Notes: generated by a model not told the origin, from the letters alone. Counted from the stretch's first letter, positions 24,077 to 34,885 are shown. The stretch: DNA of 64,000 nt from Thiohalomonas denitrificans (GCA_020725115.1 DYFR01000015.1:23304-87303), one strand, 5' to 3'. A program made the numbers and translations.

Positions 24077-24967
24077 TTAGTCGCGGTAGCGGCGCAGCAG
24101 GTCGGCGTAGGCGTCGATGCGGCGGTCGCGCAGGTAGGGCCAGGCGCGGCGCACCTGTTCGCTGCGGCCCAGGTCCACCTCGGCCACCAGGAAGGTGGGG
24201 TCGTCTTCCGGCGCCTGAGCGAGGATTTCACCCTGCTGGCCACAGATGAAACTGTAACCCCAGAAGTTGATGCCCGGCGTCTGCCCGGACGGGTCAGCCT
24301 CATAGCCGACGCGGTTGCAGGCCATTACGGGGATGCCGTTGGCGATGGCATGGCTGCGCTGGATGGTGACCCAGGCATCGCGCTGGCGCAGCTGCTCGTC
24401 CAGCTCCGCCCGCTCATCCCAGCCGATGGCCGTGGGGTAGAGCAGAATCTCGGCACCGGCCAGGGCCATCAGCCGCGCCGCCTCCGGATACCACTGGTCC
24501 CAGCACACCAGCACGCCGAGACGCCCCACCGAGGTGTCGATGGGGGTGAAGCCGAGATCGCCCGGCGTGAAATAGTACTTTTCGTAATAGCCCGGGTCGT
24601 CGGGAATGTGCATTTTCCGATAGATGCCGGCGATACTGCCGTCCTTCTCCAGTACCACGGCGGTGTTGTGATACAGGCCGGGGGCGCGTCGCTCGAAGAC
24701 CGAGCCGACGATGACGATGCCCAGTTCCTGCGCCAGTTCCGCCAGGGCGTTGGTGGTGGGGCCGGGGATGGACTCCGCCTGGTCGAAGCGCGCCGGGTCT
24801 TCCGACTGGCAGAAATACATGCCGCCGTGCAGCTCCTGCAACAGCACCAGTTCGGCACCATCCTCCGCCGCCTCGCGGATATTCAATGCGCTGTAGTAAA
24901 GATTGGTTTCCCGATCCTCGCTGCAGGGTTGTTGGACCAGACCGACACGCAGGGTACGTGATTTCAT
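24077..24967 (-). CDS. aguB: N-carbamoylputrescine amidase
   Basis: This nitrilase-superfamily enzyme hydrolyses N-carbamoylputrescine to putrescine, CO2 and ammonia, the second step from agmatine. The 296-residue product has the catalytic triad Glu45 (LLQELHGG), Lys118 (YRKMHIPDD) and Cys155 (VLVCWDQWYPE). The DPGYYEKYYFTPGD segment is typical of AguB. On the coding strand GGAGG is five bases before the ATG at 24967; a GTG one codon upstream is too close. The agmatine deiminase gene lies upstream on the same strand, separated by a nested repeat, so the two enzymes form one pathway. Confidence 0.95.
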   Translation of the reverse strand: MKSRTLRVGLVQQPCSEDRETNLYYSALNIREAAEDGAELVLLQELHGGMYFCQSEDPARFDQAESIPGPTTNALAELAQELGIVIVGSVFERRAPGLYHNTAVVLEKDGSIAGIYRKMHIPDDPGYYEKYYFTPGDLGFTPIDTSVGRLGVLVCWDQWYPEAARLMALAGAEILLYPTAIGWDERAELDEQLRQRDAWVTIQRSHAIANGIPVMACNRVGYEADPSGQTPGINFWGYSFICGQQGEILAQAPEDDPTFLVAEVDLGRSEQVRRAWPYLRDRRIDAYADLLRRYRD

Positions 24968-24986
24968 CACATCCTCCAGAGCTTAT

Positions 24987-25222
24987 GAGTCCGCAAATGA
25001 ACGCGAATGGACGCAAATTTAACGACTTTCACTCTCGCAAAGACGCCAAGCACGCCAAGAAAGAACAATTGCACCCAGCGCGACTGGTCTATGCGCTCCG
25101 CCTATCCACCCCTCCATCTCTGCCTTGCTTGCGGTTTTCTTTGCGTGCTTGGCGTCTTGGCGAGATTCAATTGATGTGTTCAGGTTCATCTGTGCTGCGT
25201 CCATTCGCGTTCATTTGCGGAC
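24987..25222. repeat. Nested hairpin: family A arms enclosing a family C hairpin
   Basis: Outer family A arms lie at 24987-25019 (GAGTCCGCAAATGAACGCGA...) and 25197-25222 (...CATTCGCGTTCATTTGCGGA). Inside are family C arms at 25033-25063 (CTCGCAAAGACGCCAAGCAC...) and 25136-25164 (TTTCTTTGCGTGCTTGGCGT...), themselves complementary. The innermost loop holds a family G-like ATGCGCTCCGCCTATCCACC. It looks like successive insertions of different elements into one site between aguA and aguB. Confidence 0.9.
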
Positions 25223-25226
25223 CAAA

Positions 25227-26255
25227 TTACAGCACCCCGGCCGGCAACTGCATGGTGACGCAGTGCAGGCTGCCGTACTGCTGGATCAGGGGCAGGCAGT
25301 TGATGGCGATGAGCTCGCGGCCGGGGAAACAGGGCGCCAGGCGTTCCAGTGCCACCGCATCCATCACGTCGTCGTAGACGGGGACCAGTACCGCGCCGTT
25401 GAGAATGAGGAAGTTGGCGTAGGTGGCGGGCAGGCGCTTGCCGTGTTCATCACGTTTGGGGGCGGGCAGGGGCAGAGGCACCAGGCGGTAAGGCCGGCCG
25501 TCGTTGTCACACAAGGCCTGCAGTTCGCGCTCCATCTCCTGCAACGGTGCATAGTGACTGTCCTGCGGGTCGTCGCAGCGCACATAGGCAATGGTATGTT
25601 CATCGCAGAAGCGTGCCAGGGTGTCGATGTGGCCGTCGGTGTCGTCGCCTTCCAGTTCGCCATGATCCAGCCACAGTACACGTCGGGTACCGAACAACTG
25701 GGCGAACCGGCCTTCGAGGCCGACGCAGTCATATTCCGGGTTGCGTTGCGGATTGAGCAGGCAGTGACGGGTGGTCAGCAGGGTGCCCCGGCCATCACTT
25801 TCGATACTGCCGCCTTCCAGGATCAGATCCACGTTCCGCAACGGTGTGTTGCCGAACACCCCCTGGTCATGCAGGGTACGGGTCAATGCATTGTCCAGGT
25901 CGTAGGGGTATTTGCGGCCCCAGCCGTTGAAGGCGAAATCAAGCAACAGGGGATGGTCGTCCCGCAGTACGGTGATGGGGCCGTGGTCGCGTGCCCATAC
26001 GTCGTTGGAAGGCGCAATGAAGAGCTGCACCCGTGCCATGTCGATGTCGGCTGCCGTGAGCTGTGCAGTGATGTGGCTGCGGTGTACTCCATCCAGGCAG
26101 GAGATGAGCACTGACTCATGGGCGCTGATGGCGCGGGCAAGGGCGACAAATACCGCCTCGACCTGCTCCAGTATGCGGCCCAGCGGGCCATGCCGGTGGG
26201 GCCAGGTGAGCATCACCGCGCTTTGCGGAGACCATTCGGCGGGCAGTATCTGCAT
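25227..26255 (-). CDS. aguA: Agmatine deiminase
   Basis: Agmatine deiminase converts agmatine to N-carbamoylputrescine and ammonia. The 342-residue product belongs to the guanidine-modifying (peptidyl-arginine deiminase type) fold. It starts MQILPAEWSPQSAVMLTWPH, has NDVWARDHGPITV, the loop LEGGSIESDGRGTLL, a DTDGHIDTLARF segment, and the catalytic cysteine near the end (SLHCVTMQLP, Cys332). I chose ATG 26255 because the family alignment begins there; a GTG 14 codons upstream adds unrelated sequence. It lies upstream of aguB on the same strand. Confidence 0.94.
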   Translation of the reverse strand: MQILPAEWSPQSAVMLTWPHRHGPLGRILEQVEAVFVALARAISAHESVLISCLDGVHRSHITAQLTAADIDMARVQLFIAPSNDVWARDHGPITVLRDDHPLLLDFAFNGWGRKYPYDLDNALTRTLHDQGVFGNTPLRNVDLILEGGSIESDGRGTLLTTRHCLLNPQRNPEYDCVGLEGRFAQLFGTRRVLWLDHGELEGDDTDGHIDTLARFCDEHTIAYVRCDDPQDSHYAPLQEMERELQALCDNDGRPYRLVPLPLPAPKRDEHGKRLPATYANFLILNGAVLVPVYDDVMDAVALERLAPCFPGRELIAINCLPLIQQYGSLHCVTMQLPAGVL

Positions 26256-26315
26256 GGTGGGGTGCGCCAGGGTTGCGGTTGCTCGACACAACCACAAGGG
26301 TTGAACGGGTTGGGT

Positions 26316-26618
26316 TTATTTGCGTCTGACAACCGTGTGGATTACATACTGATGTTCGAAATAGACGGTATAATCCGGGTAAACCCAGCGGCTGATCGGC
26401 GGCTTGCCTACGGCAGGCAGCTTTTCTTGAGGCGCGCCGAAGCGTGCCTCGACCTGTTGGGTGTTCATGCCACGGAGGGGCAGGTTCATTTGTACGGCCT
26501 GCTGCGCAGAGAGACCCTCTGTCCCGGCGGATGGCATCTGCACCGTATCGCCATTGGCGGCGGCGATACTGCTGGCGCCCAGCAGGATGGCGATGAGATT
26601 GAGATTGCTCAGACGCAT
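26316..26618 (-). CDS. Small secreted protein, BamE/SmpA-like C-terminal motif
   Basis: The 100-residue product has a signal peptide (MRLSNLNLIAILLGASSIAA, cleavage near residue 21) and a short domain with MNTQQVEARFGAPQEKLPAV followed by GKPPISRWVYPDYTVYFE. This pattern of QVEARFGxP then W-x-Y-x-x-x-x-VYF resembles the BamE/SmpA fold, where a two-helix plus three-strand unit ends in a tyrosine-rich hairpin. No Cys lipobox is present, so it is probably soluble in the periplasm. Similar small proteins are common in gammaproteobacteria without known role. It is upstream of aguA on the same strand and divergent from the ygiQ-like gene. Confidence 0.7.
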   Translation of the reverse strand: MRLSNLNLIAILLGASSIAAANGDTVQMPSAGTEGLSAQQAVQMNLPLRGMNTQQVEARFGAPQEKLPAVGKPPISRWVYPDYTVYFEHQYVIHTVVRRK

Positions 26619-26683
26619 GTTTCGGCTCCTTGATCGTCGTCTTCGATGTATAGCCCTTCAAGTCGATAATATTACATACCCTC

Positions 26684-28777
<2,094 letters not shown>

Positions 28778-28806
28778 ACTTCCGTTACGGCTAACGTCAA
28801 AGAATT

Positions 28807-28923
28807 CACCGCAGAGAACGCAAAGAACGCAGAGAAACGGAACAACATGCACGCAGACCACTTGGGTCTGTGTGCCGATCGAAAGACTTTTTGTTCTCTG
28901 CGTCCTCTGCGCTTCGGCGGTGA
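28807..28923. repeat. Family B hairpin repeat
   Basis: Left arm 28807-28838 (CACCGCAGAGAACGCAAAGA...) and right arm 28892-28923 (GTTCTCTGCGTCCTCTGCGC...CGGCGGTGAA) are complementary with a loop of about 50 bases. It lies between the ygiQ stop and relA start and contains a spurious in-frame extension of relA. Confidence 0.9.
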
Positions 28924-28945
28924 AAGAGGATTTTCCAGGTACCGC

Positions 28946-31159
28946 ATGGTCTACGTCGAATCCACAGTTAAAGATGCCTCATTAGAGGAAGCCGCGGGGC
29001 GCAACGCCTGGCTGGACAGCCTGGCGGAAGGGCGCTCGGCCGATGAGGTCGCGCTGATCCGCCGTGCCGTCGATCTGGCGGAACGCGCCCACCGTGAACA
29101 GACCCGCGCCTCCGGCGAGCCCTATCTGGCCCACGCCATTGCCGTGGCCGATATCCTCGCCGGCCTGCGCATGGACCATGAAACCCTCGCCGCCGCCATC
29201 CTGCACGACGTGGTGGAGGATACCTCCATCACCCTGGAAGACATCGAACAGGCCTGCAGCCCGGCGGTGGCCCATCTCGTCGATGGACTCACCAAGATGA
29301 AGGTGATCGGCGAATATCAGGCGGCCGAGCAGGGCAACAAGAAGGAGCAGGTCAAGGCGGAGAGTCTGCGCAAGCTGCTGCTCGCCATGGCCGAGGACGT
29401 GCGCGTGGTGCTGATCAAGCTGGCCGATCGTCTGCACAACATGCGCACCCTGCAACACCTGCCGCCGCACAAACAGCAGCGTATAGCCCGTGAGACGCTG
29501 GATATCTACGCCCCGCTGGCCAACCGCCTCGGCATCTGGCACGTGAAGTGGGAGCTGGAGGACCTGGCCTTCCGCTACCTGGAGCCGCAGGCCTACAAGG
29601 AGATCGCCAAGTCCCTCGACGAGCGCCGCGTCGATCGCCAGCGCTATATCGACAAGGTGCTGTCCACCCTGCGCGAGGAGCTGGAGCGTGCCGGCATCAC
29701 GGCCGATGTAAAGGGTCGGCCCAAGCACATCTACAGCATCTGGAAGAAGATGCAGCGCAAGGGCCTCAGTTTTCATGAGCTGTACGATGTGCGCGCCATG
29801 CGTATCCTGGTGGATACGATTCCCGATTGCTACCATGCCCTGGGCGTGGTGCACACCCTGTGGCCGCATATAGCCAAGGAATTCGACGACTACATTGCCA
29901 CACCCAAGGAAAACCGCTATCGCTCGATCCACACCGCAGTGATGGGGCCGGATGGCAAGACCATCGAAGTGCAGATCCGCACCCATGAAATGGACAGCGA
30001 GTCGGAGTTGGGTGTGGCCGCCCATTGGCGCTACAAGGAAGGCGGCAAGAGCAATCGTGACTTTGAACAGAAGGTGGCCTGGCTGCGCCAGCTGCTGGAG
30101 TGGAAGGACGAAGAGAGCAGCGCCGGCGATTTCATCGACCGTTTCAAGTCCGAGGTATTTCAGGATCGGGTCTACGTGCTGACGCCGCAGGGCGAGGTGG
30201 TGGACATGCCGCAGGGCGCCACCCCGCTGGACTTCGCCTATTACATCCATACCGAGGTGGGCAACCGCGCCCGTGGCGCCCGTGTCGACGGGCGCATGGT
30301 GCCCATCACCTACGAACTGAAAAGCGGCGAGCAGGTGGAGATACTCACTGCACGCCAGGGCGAACCGAGCCGTGACTGGCTCAATCCCCACCTCGGCTAT
30401 CTCAAGACCTCACGCGCCCGCGCCAAGGTGCGCCACTGGTTCACCCAGCAGGCGCTGGAGCGCAACCTGACCGAGGGGCGCGCGGTACTGGAAAAGGAAT
30501 TGCGCCGCTTCAGCGTGTCCGACCTGCCGCTGGAACAGCTGGCGGCACAATTCGGTTTCGATCAGCTCGATCCCTTCCTGCTTGCCATCGGCCGCGGCGA
30601 CATCAACACCAGCCAGATTGTCCGTGCCCTGCAAAAGCAGGTGGTACCGCCGCCGGCCGAGGATGAGTCACTGCATATCAGTGCACCCACGCCGGGCAAA
30701 GGCAGCGAGGGCGGCATCCACATTCACGGCGTCGGCAACCTGCTCACCACCATGGCGCGCTGCTGCAAACCGGCACCGGGCGACGCGGTGGTGGGCTACA
30801 TCACCCAGGGCCGCGGCGTCACCATTCATCGGCGCGACTGCCGCAACATCCTCAACATGGCAGCGGACAAGCGCGTGCGCCTCATCGAGGTGGACTGGAG
30901 CAGCAAGCAGCGTCAGACCTATCCGGTGGACATCGAAATCCTCGCCTTCGACCGCCAGGGCCTGTTGCGCGACATCACCTCGATCCTGTCCAACGAGAAG
31001 ATCAACGTGTTGTCGGTCAACACCCAGACCGACAAGCAGAACTACAGCGTGCGCATGCAGCTCACCCTGGAGATCGCCAACATCGATGAGCTGTCGCGGG
31101 TGCTGGGGCGCATCGGCCAGTTGCCCAACGTCACCGAGGCGCGGCGGCGAATACATTGA
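28946..31159 (+). CDS. relA: RelA/SpoT-family (p)ppGpp synthetase with intact hydrolase residues
   Basis: The 737-residue product has the long RSH layout: HD hydrolase domain (about 25-200), synthetase domain (about 230-360), TGS (about 410-470), helical and zinc-finger regions (RCCKPAPGD) and a C-terminal ACT domain. The synthetase carries KEFDDYIATP (Glu312-Asp315), the EXDD form typical of monofunctional RelA; SpoT has RXKD there. Yet the HD residues, lost in E. coli RelA, are all present: His63 (PYLAHAIAV), HDVVEDT (87-93) and Asp161 (LADRLHNM). It is therefore RelA-like with a possibly working hydrolase. I chose ATG 28946 (MVYVESTVKD); the longer frame from 28847 runs through the repeat. 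Confidence 0.93.
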   Translation: MVYVESTVKDASLEEAAGRNAWLDSLAEGRSADEVALIRRAVDLAERAHREQTRASGEPYLAHAIAVADILAGLRMDHETLAAAILHDVVEDTSITLEDIEQACSPAVAHLVDGLTKMKVIGEYQAAEQGNKKEQVKAESLRKLLLAMAEDVRVVLIKLADRLHNMRTLQHLPPHKQQRIARETLDIYAPLANRLGIWHVKWELEDLAFRYLEPQAYKEIAKSLDERRVDRQRYIDKVLSTLREELERAGITADVKGRPKHIYSIWKKMQRKGLSFHELYDVRAMRILVDTIPDCYHALGVVHTLWPHIAKEFDDYIATPKENRYRSIHTAVMGPDGKTIEVQIRTHEMDSESELGVAAHWRYKEGGKSNRDFEQKVAWLRQLLEWKDEESSAGDFIDRFKSEVFQDRVYVLTPQGEVVDMPQGATPLDFAYYIHTEVGNRARGARVDGRMVPITYELKSGEQVEILTARQGEPSRDWLNPHLGYLKTSRARAKVRHWFTQQALERNLTEGRAVLEKELRRFSVSDLPLEQLAAQFGFDQLDPFLLAIGRGDINTSQIVRALQKQVVPPPAEDESLHISAPTPGKGSEGGIHIHGVGNLLTTMARCCKPAPGDAVVGYITQGRGVTIHRRDCRNILNMAADKRVRLIEVDWSSKQRQTYPVDIEILAFDRQGLLRDITSILSNEKINVLSVNTQTDKQNYSVRMQLTLEIANIDELSRVLGRIGQLPNVTEARRRIH

Positions 31160-31161
31160 AA

Positions 31162-31369
31162 AGCAGATACAAGTTACAAGATACAAGTTACAAGTTAAAA
31201 CCGAATGCAAAATGCAGGGTGGATAAGCGCAGCGCATCCACCAAGAGAAGAGATACAAGATGCAAGTGACAAGATACAAGGGAATGAACTCGCTACGCCC
31301 GTGTTGTTTTGGATTCAAGCAAGCGTGCGCGCAACGCACTCCACTCCTTGTTACTTGTATCTGATTTTA
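31162..31369. repeat. Family D hairpin repeat enclosing a family G palindrome
   Basis: Family D arms: AAGCAGATACAAGTTACAAG... (31162-31198) and ...CCTTGTTACTTGTATCTGAT (31346-31369); a further direct D unit lies at 31251-31280. The loop contains a family G palindrome GGTGGATAAGCGCAGCGCAT... (31215-31243). It fills the relA-sfsA gap. Confidence 0.87.
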
Positions 31370-31394
31370 TCCACCCTGCATCGATTGATCGAAA

Positions 31395-32102
31395 GTGCGA
31401 TTTGAAAGCCCGCTGATCTGCGGTACCCTGCTGCAACGCTACAAGCGTTTTCTGGCCGACGTGCGCCTGGATGACGGCAGCGTCATTACCGCCCACACCC
31501 CCAATACCGGCAGCATGCTGGGCTGTGCCGAACCGGGTAGCCGGGTCTGGCTGCGTGATGCGGACAACCCGACGCGCAAATACCGCTATGCCTGGGAGCT
31601 GGTGGAAAACAACGCCGGGATAATGATAGGCATCAATACCGGTGTGGTTAACCGCCTGGTGGCCGAGGCCATCGCCGACGGCGTGATACCGGAATTGCAG
31701 GGATATGACTCGCTGCGGCAGGAGGTACGCTATGGCAGCGAAAACAGTCGTATCGACCTGCTCCTGGAGGCCGCTGGTCGTCCAGGCTGCTACGTGGAGA
31801 TCAAGAACGTTACTGCCGTCGATACGGACGGCACGGCCTTCTTTCCGGATGCGGTCACGGCCCGCGGCAGCAAGCATTTGCGTGAATTGATGCAGGTGGT
31901 GGCAGAAGGTGGGCGCGGCGTTCTGCTGTTCTGCGTCCAGCGCAACGATGCGCATGCCGTGCGTCCGGCGGATGAGATCGATGCCCGTTATGGTCATACA
32001 TTGCGGGAGGCAATGGCGTCCGGGGTGGAGGCGCTGGCCTGCCGTGCCACGGTAACGCCGCGGGCTGTCGTGCTGGATACCTTGCTTCCGGTGCTGGTCT
32101 GA
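31395..32102 (+). CDS. sfsA: Sugar fermentation stimulation protein SfsA
   Basis: SfsA is a widely conserved protein with an OB-like N-terminal and a nuclease-like C-terminal domain; its molecular role is not settled. The 235-residue product starts with GTG and has the family pattern FESPLICGTLLQRYKRFLAD, then TAHTPNTGSMLGC near residue 35 and, in the nuclease-like part, ENSRIDLLLE and CYVEIKNVT with FPDAVTARGSKHLREL. The GTG at 31395 fits the family N terminus; the only upstream sequence is repeat. It is followed by a cupin gene and a TPR-methyltransferase gene with tight spacing. Confidence 0.93.
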   Translation: MRFESPLICGTLLQRYKRFLADVRLDDGSVITAHTPNTGSMLGCAEPGSRVWLRDADNPTRKYRYAWELVENNAGIMIGINTGVVNRLVAEAIADGVIPELQGYDSLRQEVRYGSENSRIDLLLEAAGRPGCYVEIKNVTAVDTDGTAFFPDAVTARGSKHLRELMQVVAEGGRGVLLFCVQRNDAHAVRPADEIDARYGHTLREAMASGVEALACRATVTPRAVVLDTLLPVLV

Positions 32103-32119
32103 TGGGGATGGAGAAACAG

Positions 32120-32614
32120 ATGAAGCTGGTCACTACCACGGTCATGGAGGCGCTGACGCGCCAGGCGGCAACTGCAGCACGTGGCCGTGCCAACCTCAAT
32201 CTGCATCCGCAACTGGATGATCCGGTGCAGCGCTTTCTCAATGCCATTGAGCCGGGCAGTTATGTACGGCCACATCGCCATTCCACCCCGCCACGCTGGG
32301 AGATGTTCGTCGTTCTGAGCGGGGCTGCCGTGATATTGCTGCTGGATGATGCCGGGATCGTCATCGAGCGGGTCGAACTGGACGCGGCGGCACCGGTGCG
32401 TGCCGTCGAGATACCTGCCGGCGCATGGCACACCGTGGCCGCCCGTGTTTCGGGCACGGTATTGTTCGAATTCAAACCGGGGCCGTATGCGGCGCCGGCC
32501 GACAAGGACTTTGCCGTGTGGGCGCCGGCCGAAGGCGATGCGGCGTGCGCCCGCTGGGTCGAACGCTTTCTTGCTGCGGTACCGGGGACACCGTTGGCGG
32601 GCGGCACTCCATGA
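32120..32614 (+). CDS. WbuC-family cupin metalloprotein
   Basis: A 164-residue cupin. It shows the WbuC pattern: RANLNLHPQLDDPVQRFLNA near the start, the metal-binding strand GSYVRPHRHSTPPRWEMFVV with two His and a Glu, and AVEIPAGAWHTVAA with a third His. WbuC-type proteins occur in O-antigen clusters and elsewhere; their reaction is unknown. The start at 32120 follows GGAG by six bases; two in-frame ATG codons further up (32102, 32108) overlap sfsA and are possible. The stop overlaps the next start by four bases, so these genes are co-translated. Confidence 0.85.
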   Translation: MKLVTTTVMEALTRQAATAARGRANLNLHPQLDDPVQRFLNAIEPGSYVRPHRHSTPPRWEMFVVLSGAAVILLLDDAGIVIERVELDAAAPVRAVEIPAGAWHTVAARVSGTVLFEFKPGPYAAPADKDFAVWAPAEGDAACARWVERFLAAVPGTPLAGGTP

Positions 32615-34005
32615 GCACATCTCAGCCGGAGCAGCTTTTGCAGCAGGCGGTGCAGGCGCATCAGGCGGGTGACCTGGCGCGTGCGGAGACACTGTACCGT
32701 CAGATACTGGCTTATCAACCCAATCACGCCGATGCGCAGCACCTGCTGGGATTGGTGTGCTACGCCCATGGCGATCTTGCGGCAGCTGCGGAGCACGTGC
32801 AGTGCGCCATTGCCGCGGCGCCGCTGATGGCCGTGTTTCAATTCAATCTCAGTAATATCCTGCGGGATGACGGCGATCTGGACAGGGCGCGGGCGGCCTG
32901 CGAGGAGGCCGTGAGGCTGCAACCCGACGCAGCGGACTATCACAACAATCTCGGCCTGCTCAACGAGGAGAGCGGTGCGCTCAGGCAGGCCGTTACCTGC
33001 TACCGGCAGGCGGTTGCTCTGGCTGCCGACGATGCCACCCTGTGGGTGAATCTGGCTGTTGCCTTGCAGCAACTGGGGCAGGGTACCGAGGCTGCAGAAT
33101 GCTACCGGCGGGCGCTGCGTCTGCAACCACTGCACGCGCAGGCATTGAATAATCTGGGCGGCCTGTTGCAGGCCGGGGGCGACTTTGTTGCTGCGGCGCG
33201 ACTTTATCAGGCCGCCCTGCAGGCGGCGCCGGAGATGGCTGAGGCGCATCGCAACTACGGCGGTCTGCTCGAGGTCGGTGGCGATCGGGAAGGCGCGCTG
33301 CATCATTACACCGAGGCCTTGCGCCTCAAACCGGATTACGCCGAGGTGGCGTATGTGCTGGCCGCCCTGCGCGGCGAGGCGGCGCCGAACACGGCACCGG
33401 GAGACTATGTGGCGGCGCTGTTTGACCAGTATGCCGACGAATTCGATGAGCACCTCACGGGCGTGCTGGGCTACCGCACGCCGGCCATGCTGCGTAGCTT
33501 GTATGACCGCTGTGCCGGGCAGGCGGGAGGTAAAGTGCTCGATCTGGGCTGTGGCACCGGCCTCGCAGGCGCAGCGTTTCGCGATGTTGCAACTTATCTG
33601 GCAGGTGTCGACCTGTCGCCGCGGATGTTGGAAAAGGCGCAGCTACGCGGTATCTATGACGAGCTGACAGTGGCTGATGTGGTTGCTGCACTGCAACAGC
33701 GGCCACAGGCATGGGATGTGCTGGTGGCGGCGGATGTGTTGGTCTATATCGGCGATCTTGTGCCGATATTCGCCGCAGCGCAGTCGGCGCTGCGGTACGG
33801 CGGCTGGCTGCTGTTTTCAGTCGAGCAGGGTGAAACGGACAGCTTCGTTCTGCGCGAGGCCGGGCGCTATGCCCACAGTGCGGTGTATGTGCGCGAACTG
33901 GCCGTCCGATACGGCCTTGCGGTACGCGCGGAGGAGGCCGTCGTATTGCGGCAGAATCTCGGCGTCGATGTTCCGGGCTGGTTGTACGCCATCCAGCAGG
34001 CCTAG
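32611..34005 (+). CDS. TPR-repeat SAM-dependent methyltransferase
   Basis: The 464-residue product has about seven tetratricopeptide repeats (residues 1-270; units such as AETLYRQILAYQPNHADAQH and LGLLNEESGALRQAVTCYRQ) followed by a class I methyltransferase (about 290-460) with motif I VLDLGCGTGLAGAAF (about 308-322), GVDLSPRMLEKA and DVLVAADVLVYIGD. Such fusions suggest a protein or peptide substrate held by the TPR part, but the substrate is not known. The ATG overlaps the cupin stop (ATGA). No signal peptide. Confidence 0.88.
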   Translation: MSTSQPEQLLQQAVQAHQAGDLARAETLYRQILAYQPNHADAQHLLGLVCYAHGDLAAAAEHVQCAIAAAPLMAVFQFNLSNILRDDGDLDRARAACEEAVRLQPDAADYHNNLGLLNEESGALRQAVTCYRQAVALAADDATLWVNLAVALQQLGQGTEAAECYRRALRLQPLHAQALNNLGGLLQAGGDFVAAARLYQAALQAAPEMAEAHRNYGGLLEVGGDREGALHHYTEALRLKPDYAEVAYVLAALRGEAAPNTAPGDYVAALFDQYADEFDEHLTGVLGYRTPAMLRSLYDRCAGQAGGKVLDLGCGTGLAGAAFRDVATYLAGVDLSPRMLEKAQLRGIYDELTVADVVAALQQRPQAWDVLVAADVLVYIGDLVPIFAAAQSALRYGGWLLFSVEQGETDSFVLREAGRYAHSAVYVRELAVRYGLAVRAEEAVVLRQNLGVDVPGWLYAIQQA

Positions 34006-34033
34006 GTGCCCACGCCCTGGGCGGATGCCGCAC

Positions 34034-34885
34034 CTACGATTTCTTCTCCAGTACCCGAAACACCACGTCCACGGTCAGGTGGATGCGCTCCAGTTGTGCA
34101 GCGGCCTCCTTGCCGGCATGACTGGCACGGTAGAGATGAGGTGTCATCACCAGCAGGTCGGCGATTTGCGTCTGGTTGAGCTCGTTCGTTCGGTAGTGGA
34201 GCGCCTGGCTGTCGATGAGCTCAAAGCCCATCTCCAGCGCCTTGTCGAGCGCCGACGGCGGTGACTTGCGTACCTCGGGATAGATCACTTCACGCAATTC
34301 CAGCAGGTGTTCGGGGCCGGCATCCACCAGCAACAGTCGGCCACCCGGCTTGAGTATCCTGGCGAAGGCAGGATAGACGGGGAAACCGAACATGCACAGG
34401 ATCATATCCACCGTTGCCGGCAGTACGGCGGGATTGTTGTTGGACGCTACCAGCCAGGTAATGTGCTTGTTGCGGCGGGCGGCGGCAATGATGGCCGGTT
34501 TGGCGATATCAAGGCCGATGAGCGTGGCGTCGTGTCCGCTTTCGATCAGTGCTTGGCTGATCTGATCGAGGTAATAACCCTCGCCGCAACCGGCATCCAG
34601 TACACACACGTCAGCGCCGGGCAAGCAGTGCAGTGCCAGTGCCTTGAGTTGTTCGGCGATGGGCAGATAGAAACCGGCGTCGAGAAAGCGGCGGCGTGCC
34701 TCCACCATGGCGCTGCTGTCGCCGGGTTCGCGGGATTTCTTGTTCTGTACCGGCAGCAGGTTGACGTAGCCCTGACGCGCGATGTCGAAGCTATGGCCAT
34801 TGGCGCAACGCCATTGGCGCTCGTCGAGCGCCAGCGGCAGGCCGTCGAGGGGGCAGGCGAGATGGGTGGCCTTGTTCAGTTGCAT
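34034..34885 (-). CDS. rlmA: 23S rRNA (guanine-N1)-methyltransferase RlmA-like
   Basis: The RlmA family methylates 23S rRNA at G745 (or G748). The 283-residue product has an N-terminal zinc-binding region and a SAM-binding domain with VLDAGCGEGYYLDQI (about 94-108) and GLDIAKPAIIAAARRNK. The zinc site normally has Cys-x-x-Cys and Cys-x3-His; here it is Cys11, Asp14 (ACPLDGLPL) and Cys27, His31 (RCANGHSFD), so one Cys is Asp. NLLPVQNKKSREPGDS is the family loop. It lies downstream of glnD on the same strand, 15 bases away. Confidence 0.88.
   Translation of the reverse strand: MQLNKATHLACPLDGLPLALDERQWRCANGHSFDIARQGYVNLLPVQNKKSREPGDSSAMVEARRRFLDAGFYLPIAEQLKALALHCLPGADVCVLDAGCGEGYYLDQISQALIESGHDATLIGLDIAKPAIIAAARRNKHITWLVASNNNPAVLPATVDMILCMFGFPVYPAFARILKPGGRLLLVDAGPEHLLELREVIYPEVRKSPPSALDKALEMGFELIDSQALHYRTNELNQTQIADLLVMTPHLYRASHAGKEAAAQLERIHLTVDVVFRVLEKKS

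Noticed and set aside
28847..28945. N-terminal extension of relA from the ATG at 28847
   Set aside because: The extension translates the right arm of a family B repeat; family similarity starts at the ATG at 28946.
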